Shown here: positions 14,201 to 24,966 of the stretch, piece after piece | Position numbering within the stretch: the stretch's first letter is position 1 | Layout: the number at the start of each line of letters is the position of its first letter | Assembly: GCA_002633005.1 (NCBI GenBank) | Contig: NMRA01000126.1 | Location: 198,641-262,640, forward strand | Direction: 5' to 3' | Source: Phoronis australis | Lineage: Eukaryota > Phoronida > Phoronidae | Length of the DNA: 64,000 nt | The notes under the pieces: generated by a model | What the model saw: only the letters and a program-made list of their open reading frames with translations | Databases searched by the model: none | What the model was told of the DNA's origin: nothing | Program-made: the position numbers and the translations under genes

Positions 14201-17200
14201 AATTGCGATTAAGTCCAAATGTGCGCTACATCGTACTCCACAACAAGAGAAAAATCTCTGGATGAACACACATGTTGTTGTCACGTGACGTTTGTTTTGA
14301 AGGTCGTCTGTGTATGAGAGTGAGTGAGCGTGCGTGTGCGGGTCATCGACGATAGACTTTTTTGTTACAAAAGGCGGAGGATTATGCAAGAAAATGGCGT
14401 TTACTAGATTGTTTTTCACTTAAACGGCTGTAACGTGCAAGGTGAGTGCTGGTTAACTCACAGATTTTGTGTGCACAGGCCGACTGTCGTTAGCTCTGCC
14501 GTGGAGTATTAATAGTCCAAGGCTCGATCTACATGTTGGGGACGAAATGAACTACCCGGGCTGTGTGAAATTTCTGGGTCTAACGGAGACACTGACGCAG
14601 TGGTCAGTCAGATCGCTGTATCAAGACTATAGTCAAAATCCAAATTCGTTTTATCGTGTCCCTGTCAATAATAACGGCATGTTAAAGCCTTCTTAATTTT
14701 CGTACTTCAGGAACATAACAATCACGTGTTTTGTACACATACGCGCACGCCGCAGATCACATCTCGGAAATTGCCGATTTGACGGATGACAATGAATGAA
14801 CACAATGAAATTAACAACGTCGTTTTACAGCTTGTAAGATTCATAATAAAAGTATTTTGAATATTGCAATGCATGTGTTCCAAAATCTAAATAACTTGGG
14901 TCCTATATTTTTGTATTAGTGCGCGCCGAATGAAAGTAATCGTGAGTGTTGCTGTGTTGCAAAATCTCTTATCCTGGGCCGATTTGAAAAATTCAAAGTT
15001 GTACTCATATTTGTTTTCGCTCCTCTTTTCAAATATTACAGTAAAAACTACGTAAAACTCTCTCCATAAAAAGTACAGTCTGCTAGCTAGATTGTAATCA
15101 GCTGATCATATCCGCATGAGCGAAGCCAATTATCCTCGCTCGTGACTCGATGACTAGAGCAGCCTGGCGGCATCCCTTTGATCGTGAGCCGAGTGCGACT
15201 CAGCCAAGGTGGATAAATACGGTCTAGTTCAATTTTCCATACCCCGCCGTTTACCTTAACCACTGGGGTTAGAACCAATTCTATTTAGTGGGAATGTTCA
15301 TAGCATGAAAGCTTAAAGCAAAATTTGAAAACTCCTTTCAAAGTCAGCCAAACAACAAGGGTGACCTTCATTTAAGGTGAGTTACATGGCAACTTAATGC
15401 AAAGTCCGCCCACCAAGAATTATAATATCCAATCTGATACAGAGATTATGTGTTTCCAGCTGAATCCTGCTTTTGCTACTAAGTGGAATGCCAATGATGC
15501 ATTAGCAGGTGACAGAACAAGAATTGTTTGAGATCACCAAAACAGGATTTAGCATCATTTTACATTCTATGTAATCTCAAGGTCAACCTTAAAGTTTGTC
15601 TTTATGGTTGACTTCTTTTCTTTCACTCCCTGTGCAGCCGTAATGCTGTGGTCCCACTGGGTAAAAAGCTGCCACGAGAACACATATTCCTCCTTGGTGT
15701 CCGTCTTTCTAGATTTTGTATATCGGGTCATCATTCTGCAAATATCAATTGAACAATTCCTCCAAATCCTGTCAGAAATATACTGGCATTGCCTACTCAG
15801 ATTTTATTAAGCAAGATAAAAATTTTTCAAGCAAGGTTTGAAGTGTTTACCAACAGTACCAAAGACTGAGCTTCTGAAGCACACCTTCAACGTGTTCTGA
15901 GAAGCAACATAAGAACTGTGCCAATGGAACTCGAGTGTAAAAATTTGAAACCTTTTTTCATACTACTGTTGGTGAGATGACTTTGGTCTATTTAAACAAA
16001 TCAATAAAGAAAATGAATCAAAAATACTATCACCACAAAAGTGTTAATTAATCAGTGATAAAGGAATCAAATCTTTTGCTAAGTCCAAAAATGAGCACAT
16101 TATGCAGGCTACTGTAACTACATAATCACTAAGTTGCCTAAAAATAAACTCACCTGCGCACAATCAGAATAAAAAACATCAGAAAAACAATGACCACCGT
16201 TAGGAAATATGCCAGCGCCATGTTGTAGACTCCTTCTTGCTTTGAGTATTTCCCATAAAAGAGAAATGTGTTGTTCAGAATTCCCTGTAACAATTTGGGT
16301 AACAACTATATGAACTTGAACTTTTTTATATGGTTGACTTGCATACCAAACATTCAACAACAATAACGCAGAACACTGATATGCACCCACCGTGTGCATC
16401 GCATATAGCGCAGATACAAGGAATGATTACTATTTTAAACATTCACATTAAATGAAGCAATGTTAGTAAACTTAAAATAGCCTCTAGGAGAACATAGAAA
16501 TTCAGCAATGCTCTCCTTAATAGGAACATACATGCCAAGTCCATAAAAAAAATTTAACTGGCACTGGGGGCTCTGTGGTAGTCAGGTACATCCAAACATC
16601 ATCAACTGTTGTCACGTTCATAGAAATACACCAAATTTCACAAAGATCAAGCAGGGATAAACAGCTGCAGATGTAAAAAAGCAGAGGGTGCCACAGTAGA
16701 CAAACAGTCCAAAAATCGTCAACAATACTCTTCCCACAAGGAACACATTTACCAATTTTTTTAAACGATTCTTAGAGTGCTTTGGTCAACAGAGAGATGG
16801 ACGCCAAAACAGACTAAAACATAATTAAAAAAACAACCACTAGGGAAGCATACCCTACATCAACTCCATCCGAAAACCAAATGGTGTCAACCCTTCATTA
16901 CTAGACACCTATTTGCCAAATTTCATAAAAATCCACCAAGGAACTCCAAAGATACACTGCCCCAGAGAAAAACGGAGAAAAAAATTGTCACAAGGGGGCA
17001 CAGCAGGAGTTGAATCAATCCGAACATCATCATCATCCCTTGTCAACTGCATACAAATACACCTGCCAAATTAAATGATCCCGCAGAGGATTTAAGAGAT
17101 ACAGCCTGGGATGCAATAAAAACAAAACTGCCACTAGAAGGTGCCACAGTAGTCGGCGCCGTCCAAAAATCGTTGTTACATGTCCTCTTCCCAGTAGGCA

Positions 17201-20200
17201 GATACATGTCAATTTTCATAATCATCCTAAGAGTGCTTTGGCCAACATAAACCAAAAACAGACTCAAAAATGACAAAGACGATCACTTGGTGGCATGCAC
17301 TAAATAAAAATGGAAAGATGTCATTGCCTCTTTAATAGAAATCTATTTACCAAATTGTATAACAAGAGCAACGCGGAGCATTGAAATGCGCCCACGAATG
17401 CATCGCAAATGGTGTGCTTTTAGGGTTATTCATTTGCACTAGACGGCGCAAAAACATACACTCCATCCAAAAAACGGGATCATGCTATATTTCATAAAAT
17501 CTGCCAAGGAACTTCAGAGAAACGAAGGAAAACAGAACAAAATGAAGTTGCCACTTGTGGGCACAGCATCCGTTTGATCCACCTGACAGTCATTGTCTAT
17601 TATCGTCACATAAATTCACTTACTAAATTTAATAAAGATCCTGCAGTAATAAAACTGCCACTAAGGAGGTGCCACATTAGTCGAACTCGTCAGAAAATCA
17701 TCGTCAGCCATCCACTTCATAGTAGAAAGTAACATATATGCCAATTTTCACAATTACCCATAAAGCGGTTTGGTTGATAGACGAGTGGACGCTAAAAAAC
17801 ATACTATTCATAAAAACAGTACAACGCCACAGATGTCAACACATCCTAGTCATACAACATGTAAGGTATACAGCAAACACATACCAATCCATCTTGTCCA
17901 ATCAATACAGGCTCAGGGGCATGGACGGCCAACTACAAGAGAAAACAAAAACTGAAGAAACAAAATGATGGAAATGCAAATAAGCCATCCCACACCATGC
18001 TAACTAGGTCAAGCTAAATTCGCTAACTTCAAGCATAGATAAATAGGGCCATCCCGGATTATACAGCGACACTTGAATCTCGCTGTATTTACCCATAATG
18101 CTGCGATAGCCATAAAGCCCATTTTGCAGCCTCACAGTTTTCGCGCCATTGTTAGTCCACGATCTTTGTTGTGGTTGTATACTATACAAGTTTTCTTGGC
18201 TGCATTACTCTATTCGACCTTCCAATATCAATGAAGTCTTATTGCTTTGCTAGCTTGCAACTCCAACGAAGAATAAACTTGACAAATACCTGTGGATGCA
18301 TGATGTTAATTAGTCACCTTCGCAACATTAACAAAAGACAAGAAAATAGCTACTAGAAAAAACAAGTTCGTCGGGTTAATTTTGAACTGAACTTCCTTGC
18401 AGGTACCCTTTCAATTCATGTTTTTCTGAACAGTTGGAATCAGGACTATTTCCACAGTCATACACCTCGATGGTTACCAACATGACTTGTGAAAATGTGC
18501 TTGACGTTCCAATAAGAGGTAAACTCTCTTAACTACAGGACAATCGCTTTGTAATCCGCGACAGGCATATTAAGCTAATAGCTATGAACCCTCCCCTTGA
18601 AAAACCAATGAACTACATTGGATCCACTATGTTCTTATATGGAAGGAACATCAAATCGCTGTATTAAAGAACAAGAACACAAGAACCAAAACAATGATTT
18701 TTGAGATGGCATATTGGATATAGCTTCATTAGAATAAACTTTTTGTACCAAAACAATCAACTTATGGTACACAAATATTCACAAGGTGTATGGGCAAAGG
18801 CATAAAATTAATACAATTCACACAACAGAATGCACAAAAAATTAGGCCAAAAAAGCAATCGACTGTTTGGGAAAAGTAAATTTGCATGCAATGTAGAGGA
18901 TTCAGAACCATGCAACACTTGAATGATAGTCCAAAGACTTATAGCTGTCATGAGGCAAGCTTGGAACTGCGTGCACTTACAAGCCATCACCTGTTGAGGT
19001 CAAGGTACTTTTGATTTATATTTGTCAACGTTACGTTTATGTGGATATTCATCTGTAGTTAGACTATCGTGCCCTGTATTCTGTGCGAAAAAATACAAAT
19101 TACTCAGTTGAAGTTGAATTTTGACTTTTGTATTCATTTGTCAAATTTCTCTTTCTCATCATTTTGGAGTGCTGACACCATGAATGGACGGATGATCGCA
19201 TGCGAAAGTTTCTCAGATACTGGGTCATAGTATTGTTAGCCAATCATAAATTTGCTATTGCTCTGACATAGTGAGTAATTCACACAGTTTCACGAGAGCC
19301 TGCCATGCTTGTCTGCAATGGAGGTAAAGAAGACCGGGAATCAGTTCACAGAACTGCAACAAAGGGCAATGCTTTTTACTAACTTGTTTGTGACTGCCGG
19401 TCTTGGAATGTGTAGATTCCAAAAACATGTAGGATGCAATGTGTCTCCAATTTGGACATAATGGCTAGCACCATTTAAAATCAATTTAATATGTTTATTT
19501 CCACATTTGAAAGCACACCTTTACCATCCCGTTGGAAATGAATTGAGGGGCAAAACATGCAAGACGGATGATTCACTGACGGGGGAGGGCAGCAAAAACG
19601 ACGAGTGGATGGAATAAAGAAAGACAAGAATCGGAACAAAGCGAGCACAAGTAATTTATTATTCACAACAGACAAAAGCCCAAATGCAAACGTCGAGTCA
19701 TAACAGTCGCAATAAGTATTGTGATATTTTGTGTTGCAATGTTGATGATCACTTTTACATGATATTGTTATTGAGTAGCTAAACCAAGTTCTGTGGACTT
19801 TCCTAACACTGTCCAGTATGTTATTTACAGGTAATTATACATTGCTTGGTACATCATGGCATTTCAAACCTTATGCGAACCTTGTGTGCATGCCTTCGTG
19901 CAGTTTTTCAAAAAGAAGCACGAGACCTTGGCTGAAATTGATGAGATCAGTGACTTTTATTTTTGTCAGTGAGTGCAGGTCTCGACATGGGTCAGAATAT
20001 ATACCAGAACCAGCAATGCTTTTTTGGCCTAATAGTTAGAGCTTTAAAGTGTAAAAAGGTATTACGCTATTTCAAATCCAGTTATACCTTAAAAGAGAAT
20101 TTGGTAAATCAGTAGTCAAATTAAAATATATTACAGTGCTTTTTTCGAACCAATAATTGAACAGTTAAATATCCTGAACTACAAAATAGCTAAAATTGAA

Positions 20201-23200
20201 ATGAACAAATGTATCAAGTTGATGCACTGCGTAGTTGCATCTACAGAGAGTGCTCGGATTCAAATGTCCATTTTTGCTTTTTTCATGTGCCATTCCAGGG
20301 TTAAAATGTTAAAAACAACAAACAAACGTAACAAAACAGAATAAACCAAATGTGAAATAGTAGAGTTATAAAATTGATGCTAATTTACACAACTTTTAAT
20401 CAAAAGCATACCTCTGGGATAGACAAGAAGCAGAACAAGAGAATGCCCGTCGGAATGTTGAGCCACAGAAGTGTACGTATGAATGTGAAATAGGAGGCTA
20501 CTCCACTGCCGAAATAGGCTAGTCGGGAAACAAAAATTACAAAGGGCACACAAGTCATGCAAAGCATGGTTGGTTAAATAGTGGAATTGGTGGGGATATT
20601 ACAGTATTGATTAAGTTTCTTGAAGAATACAAAAATAGCAGTTTTATAAACAACCTTTAACAAGTTCAAAAGGAGCCACGAGGAAATCAGTGAAATCACT
20701 TATTAGTTAGCCACCAGTATTTTAATGGCTGAATGAAGTTTAAAAAATAATCTCAGTTAATGTACTACAGATAGACAAGGTGCAAGACTTCCTGTTATTG
20801 CAAATAAGCAAGATAGTTTCTTGTGAATAAACCAAAGAAAGACCAAAATGATAGTCATGTTAACGAAAGTAACTGACATGGAACAGACACAATTAACATG
20901 TGTTAGTCAAGAATGGAAGAATCTGTGTTAGAAGCTAGAGCATGCTATGTACATGCAGTCTCTCTCTCAGGGACATTCTATGTACATGCAGTCTCTCTCA
21001 GGGTCATTGGTGAACTTGAACAGTCTTGTTAGTGAAACATGTAATCGGTAAACATCTCAGCTAGTTGAGAAATACTTCCACTGGTGTCAAATCCATGTTA
21101 TTGTGGATTTTAGGTGAAACCCGAATGCAATATCTGACTGAAATGTTTGTTTATTAAAAAACAATAAATCATTAAAAATACAAAGCAAATAATACATACC
21201 CTCCACCTTCTTAATAGACTCTCCCCAAATCTTCCACGAAATCATGGCATTGTCTGCCTTTTTTCTCACTCTCTTCAAGTTCTAAGAAAAAACAAAAATA
21301 TCCATTTTCTTCACAAAGCATTAAATCATTTTTTAAACTTCAAGACTTGTTCCAAAATAAATTGTTTGTAGATGTTTTGAATCCAACGCAAAACTATTTA
21401 AAACAATCAAAACACTTGCGATTACGTGAAACAGGATGTCATGATGTTTAAAGATATTAAAACAACACATGCTTATAAGGGCAAAAACGCCCTCACGTTT
21501 GCATACTGAGGGATTACAGCATTACCCTACAAACTCAATATAATTATACTAAAATAACTTCAAATGCACGCACCCAGCCTTTAATATAGGGGGTCACAAA
21601 CTTGCAACGATGTGGACCTTTTACTCTTTTACTAACAAAAAAGCTGGAGGACTAAAAACAAAAGGGGTACCACGTTCGGAGCTGTGAATTGTGCATTTAC
21701 GCCTTTATAGTGGACTTTTGTCTCATTTCCCAGACTTTTTATTTCTCCGAGGCGGACCTTTTTGCCCAGTTCGCCAAACGGGGGGTTCATTCGAGCCCCT
21801 GAGCCCCCCCCCCCCCNNNNCAACTGACCTGCTGTTGTCTGTAAGCAAAGTTGTCTGCTTTGCCCAACTGTTGCATCTGCCAGTGCAAAAATTCTTTGGC
21901 CTGACTGAAAATCAGACAGTTCAATTATAAAAGTCAATAAAAATCTTAAGAAGCAAGACACAACAACTGCTGCATTACAGACTCAGAGAAACCAAAGTGG
22001 GATTCCAGTCACGATTTTCCTAAAGGTCAAGTATCAAGGTTATCAAACCATGAAATGTTTTAAAGTATTCAATGCTGACACCCTGTAAAACCAACTCCTT
22101 TGCTTTCCTTGCAACCCACAACCGGCCAAACAAAGGCAAGGCAAACTAGGTAGAACTTAATTTCTGACAGTGAGTGTATTTGTCTACAAGGGAACTATTG
22201 TGAAGCTTCAATGGCTTCACATGGCTTATTACTTAAAAACATCACATAGTTGGCATTCTTGGTGAGAGATGATGTTCCTAAAAAAACTCTGAAGTTAAAC
22301 AGTAAAAAGCAAATTTATTTGATTAAAATGCTAACAAATTACCTTTTTGACTAGACTGTTAACTAATTAAAAGATAATTACACAGCTGCTTCAATCTTCT
22401 TCCTCATTGGCCAAGGCTGGGCCTTCACACTACTAAGCATTTCAAGATGAAAGTCGATGCTCTCCTGTATCGACTCTTTACTCCTTGGTTCCTGTCTTGA
22501 ATATTCCCCACTAAGCAGACCACTCTGTAACTGCCACCAGGGGTCACCACCAGGGTCTCCCACGCTCCTAGCAAATTCACAAAACATCTCACTTGTCTAC
22601 AACTCACAAGCGTGACCACATACATTTTAAATAACTTCTGTGTCTAAAATGAAACTAAAATACTTTTTGTACAGCCTTCAATCAAAATTGTTTATGAAAC
22701 TGTAAAAGAAAACATCTGCCTTCCTTATAATTGTAAATAACTCAATTCAAAATGCAGCTTTCGTTTAAACTATAGCATGCGGGTAAGCAAGGTAATATTC
22801 GATTCATTGAACTAGCTACAAATCACAGAACTACTCATCAAAATCCAGTCTAATCAAAATCTGAAAAATATAACCCAAACGTTTCTCAACCAACCTATCT
22901 GCAAACTGCAGATATCTTTGTCTCTGAACGACATCTATACTGGACAGCCCAGGCACATAGCTACTGGCTCGGCGATTTCGTTGACGATAACGATTACTTC
23001 CAACTAACTGCTCTGCAATAAAAAAATGTAAGGCCAACATTATTTTGCTGAATCCAGTTAAATATATTAATTAAAGCAACATGAAATCGACTGTTGTCAG
23101 TCCATTGTTGCTCTTCTCCCCCCCCCCCAAAAAAAAGAAAAGACCTGCCCCTCTGGCACAGAAGGAAGGGGCATATTGAAAACTGGCAAACACAGCTCTA

Positions 23201-23585
23201 CAACCTTGAACTAAATTTCAACATAATCCAATCAAGGGTTTATGAGATATTGAGAAGAAAACCGGACACGACAACCAGACAAAATGGCCACTAAAGGGTG
23301 TTACTAGTTACAGTTCAGTTAGTCGACATAGAGCACCAACTGATGCTGGCACAATTAATGCAGTCACATAACTCTGTAACCCTGTGTTAAACAAATGCTG
23401 TCAATCAAATGTGAATATTCAACACTGAAGCTCATCTAACCATAGTTATCCTCCATTGGACTGGCTGACCCGCCATAAGCACCGCAGTTGTCCTGGCGTG
23501 AGCCTAGCAGCTGCTCACTCTCTTCCATCGTGAACATAGAAATACGATCCAGCCTGTCTGATCAGTGTGGACACATTTATCAGTT
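2223..23585 (-). CDS. TMC: Transmembrane channel-like (TMC) family protein, multi-exon, partial model
   Basis: TMC proteins are multi-pass membrane proteins related to TMEM16/OSCA; TMC1/2 form the hair-cell mechanotransduction channel. Exons read on the minus strand: 23585-23441 (ATG at 23537, in-frame TGA upstream), 23012-22895, 22567-22384, 21281-21200, 20518-20412, 16284-16154, 15735-15588, 12976-12927, 12194-12044, 11490-11381, 10056-9978, 9927-9877, 9801-9610, 5508-5234, 4868-4712, 2277-2223. Phases agree at every junction and give about 662 residues. Family hallmarks: PWPMRKK before TM1, KKVEGYFGSGVASYF-type entry to TM1 across two exons (seen as VEA/YFGSGVASYF), FLFYGKY, WQLFTQWDHSIT, the CCWETVVGVEMVKLF motif, YGQAIVWLGLYFSPILP, PPKVLFRAS and CCGPFAG. 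TM segments lie in the exons at 20.5, 16.2, 12.1, 11.4, 10.0, 9.7, 5.4 and 4.8 kb. The extracellular loop exon between 20412 and 16284 was not found, the 4712 donor is weak, and the C-terminal end is missing. Subfamily (TMC1-8) not assigned. Confidence 0.88.
5790..6410 (+). repeat. Family A repeat, short copy
   Basis: It begins with CAAGAGCAACGCAGAGCATT and the GTGTGCTTCTGGGGGTGTTTAT box typical of the family head. It then carries one or two monomers, including TACTAGGGGGCAC at about 6139, and ends close to the next full head at 6417. It lies in the TMC intron 5509-9609. Confidence 0.75.
6417..8202 (+). mobile_element. Family A element, most complete copy: hairpin head, tandem monomers, minisatellite, terminal hairpin
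   Basis: Visible order: a head with the perfect hairpin CAACGCGGAGCGTTG followed by AAATGCGC; then monomers whose CCACTAG-type cores start at 6800, 6959, 7105, 7244, 7402, 7547, 7694, 7834 and 7979 (spacing 139-159). The monomers come in three types that repeat in order, so the higher-order period is about 432-450. An 11-bp GGAC-rich minisatellite follows (8104-8160), then a terminal 14-bp-stem hairpin (8173-8202). There is no coding capacity. Established: bivalve pearl elements and Helentron-derived HINEs have tandem cores of similar size. Inference: this is a non-autonomous element of that general kind. Confidence 0.7.
8104..8160 (+). repeat. 11-bp GGAC-rich minisatellite in family A element
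   Basis: CACCGGACGGA and CGCCGGACGGA units alternate in about four to five copies directly before the terminal hairpin. The GC content is strikingly higher than in the surrounding AT-rich monomers. Confidence 0.85.
8203..9450 (+). repeat. Family A repeat, further partial copy without head
   Basis: It resumes with monomer-like cores (GCCATTAGGGAACAC at about 8215, GCCACTAGGGGGCAC at about 8631, GCCACTAGGAGGCAC at about 9022). It ends with GGTGACGGCAATATGCACCC, which parallels the right end of the 6417-8202 copy. It probably represents a second insertion or a rearranged continuation. Confidence 0.6.
10316..11302 (-). CDS. Possible nested or alternative exons in TMC intron 11380-10057, unknown product
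   Basis: The TMC reading frame joins 11381 directly to 10056, so this sequence lies in an intron. Even so, it holds a 95-codon open frame starting at 11302 that ends near an excellent donor (TCT|GTAAGT, exon edge 11036). An acceptor with a pyrimidine tract (TCTCTTTCAG, exon edge 10387) follows and would add about 23 codons to a TGA at 10316. The predicted peptide includes IFTTGANEYIEVRLYRLQ and CIMTGYESP; I recognise no domain in it. It could be a small nested gene, an alternative TMC exon or chance. Only the splice signals and open frame support it. Confidence 0.2.
12738..12782. repeat. Perfect 22-bp inverted repeat with 1-base spacer
   Basis: The arm at 12738-12759 (TATTTTCTCTAGAGATGATA plus AC) is exactly complementary to 12761-12782 around a single T at 12760. 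The arms also contain the palindrome TCTCTAGAGA. It lies in the TMC intron between exons 12976-12927 and 12194-12044. The loop is too small for a microRNA precursor. Confidence 0.95.
15300..15535 (-). repeat. Family B interspersed repeat copy
   Basis: Read on the minus strand it contains CACCTGCTAATGCATCATTG, then AGCAGGATTCAG, then AAGGAGTTTTCAAATTTTGC. The same order of blocks occurs on the plus strand at 33523-34160, and the first blocks recur at 45125-45215. It lies close to TMC exon 15735-15588. Confidence 0.65.
16353..17350 (+). repeat. Family A repeat, degraded copy beside TMC exon 6
   Basis: A weak head (ACAATAACGCAGAACACTGA then ATGCACCCACCGTGTGCATC) is followed by diverged monomers, for example CCACTAGGGAAGC, CACAAGGGGGCAC and CCACTAGAAGGTGCC, with AGAGATACAGCC-type ends. 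Its left end is only about 70 bases from TMC exon 16284-16154. Confidence 0.6.
17362..17830 (+). repeat. Family A repeat copy
   Basis: Starts with a well-kept head (ACAAGAGCAACGCGGAGCAT then GAAATGCGCCCACGAATGC) and the GGTGTGCTTTTAGGGTTATT box, followed by about two monomers and the GCGGTTTGGTTGATAGA segment seen in the large copy. Confidence 0.7.
20945..21008. repeat. 33-bp tandem duplication
   Basis: CTATGTACATGCAGTCTCTC followed by TCAGGG(A/T)CATT occurs twice in a row (20945-20977, 20978-21008). The copies differ by one CT step and one substitution. It lies in a TMC intron. Confidence 0.9.
21817..21820. other. Assembly gap, 4 N, at a poly-C tract
   Basis: Four N follow a run of C (from about 21805). 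A homopolymer sequencing problem is likely; local length is uncertain. It lies in the TMC intron between exons 22567-22384 and 21281-21200. Confidence 0.9.
23538..23585 (-). other. 5' UTR part of the first TMC coding exon
   Basis: A run of T followed by GCAG ends at 23586, a good acceptor, so the exon holding the start codon begins with about 48 untranslated bases. A non-coding exon must then lie further right, between here and BCAS2; I could not place it. The first ATG (23537) has weak context, while the second in-frame ATG (23528) has A at -3 and G at +4, so initiation three residues later is possible. Confidence 0.5.
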
Positions 23586-24966
23586 CTGCAAAAAAAACGA
23601 TTGATAATTTATTACACTGACAACTAGAAAACTGTGCAGTGGATCATCATTTCCAGTTCATTTCATGGTTCCCAATCAAATAAAAAATTTGGTGAATTAA
23701 CCTTTAACTTTGGTGGGGTGTACATTTTAAGAGCTTTTAACAACATTTAAGAGCTTTAAAAAATTTTAAGAGCAACCCAGCGTTTCCCAAGATTACACAA
23801 CCCTTACCTGAGTACAGCCATAAACTTTAAATAAAGTTATGATGAAAATGTGATTAATCTAAAACTAAATAATTATTCGTAAGAGTATGTGTCCAGAAAT
23901 TCTTAAAAAAGCTGTCCTTTGAAAGGACTAAAGCATCACTATATAAAATTCTCTAATGTGAGTAAATTATGACTTTCCTTTCCAAGAGCAACTCTTAGCA
24001 TTTCTCATATTTTGATTTCAAAAACAAAAACGTCATCAACTGTGCCTGAGTAAAAACAGACATGAATGTGTGAATGTTTTAGAAACTTACAAATGAGACA
24101 CAAACACTTAAAATTCAACTTGTAAGCAGACTTGCAAAGACATCATCAATCACAATCAGAGTGTTAGAAATTATTTATCTGCACATAATCTTTTGAAGTT
24201 CTTTCACACAAAAGCTGGCTATTACTAATGGTATAAAAATAATTAAAATTTTACCAATACAGGGACTCCCAGAGCAAAAATTCAAACATAGCACATTAAT
24301 TCGGCAACACGACTTCTCTATTCTAATTTGCCGAGATCTGATGAACTGTAAAAAATTATATCCATAATCCAGCCATGAGCATGTAAGTTACTATGCAGTA
24401 TATAATATAGTGTATTGGGGACGATCAGAAGCTGAGGACGTATGTGATTCGGACCTCAGTGTAGACAATGACCACCGTCTCTAAACATTCTGGGTAGAGA
24501 CGATAGTCATTGTCTAACCTCAGTGTAGACCACTCAGTGGAAGTGGATTCTTCACCCTTCAGCTCAGTATGTTCGACATGTACAAGTTGACAGATTGGCT
24601 GAAGATTTGTCAGCAACATACTATTTCTGGGGGCTTCTTACGTTTCTTCGACGTTCAAGATGAGGTATACTTCACAACAAATACGGCGAAGTCGTTGAGC
24701 CGAGCACCACTTTGATGTAGGCTATCGCACAGCACGTGACGAACATTTCGTTGTTTTGAAACCGCTCTTTGAACTTTGCCCCCAGATTGAAAGCCACGCC
24801 AATGTTTGCTAGCAGTATCAATTTTCAACTTTATTCTTGTCTGGAATAAAATTAAATTGAACAATTATTAGATTTAAAAAGAAATTTGTCGAAAATGAGT
24901 TCATGTTGACTTTGGAATCTTAAAATGCGAGTATTCACTATATTGCTACTACTTCCTAACCTGAAA
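23586..24966. promoter_or_regulatory. Divergent intergenic region between TMC and BCAS2
   Basis: The TMC start-codon exon points left from 23585 and the BCAS2 start codon at 24967 points right. The ~1.4 kb between them should hold both promoters and any non-coding first exon of TMC. I see no TATA box that stands out. It contains a 22-bp imperfect hairpin (24462-24516) within a direct repeat of CCTCAGTGTAGAC (about 24454 and 24518). Confidence 0.45.
24462..24516. repeat. 22-bp inverted repeat with 11-base loop
   Basis: The arm at 24462-24483 (TAGACAATGACCACCGTCTC plus TA) pairs with 24495-24516 with two mismatches. It lies about 450 bp upstream of the BCAS2 start codon. Confidence 0.9.

Noticed and set aside
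14469-14696. 75-codon plus-strand frame in a TMC intron
   Set aside because: It begins in a CpG-richer patch, but I see no domain, no convincing promoter and no splice support.
18004-18189. Minus-strand frame containing EIQVSLYNPGWPYLSML
   Set aside because: It looks coding at first sight, but it is short, lacks splice or poly(A) signals and sits in repeat-rich intron; more likely part of a dispersed repeat.
19241-20000. Candidate missing TMC loop exons (around 19320, 19900)
   Set aside because: Acceptors exist, but the required phase 0 reading meets stops or does not resemble the TMC loop.
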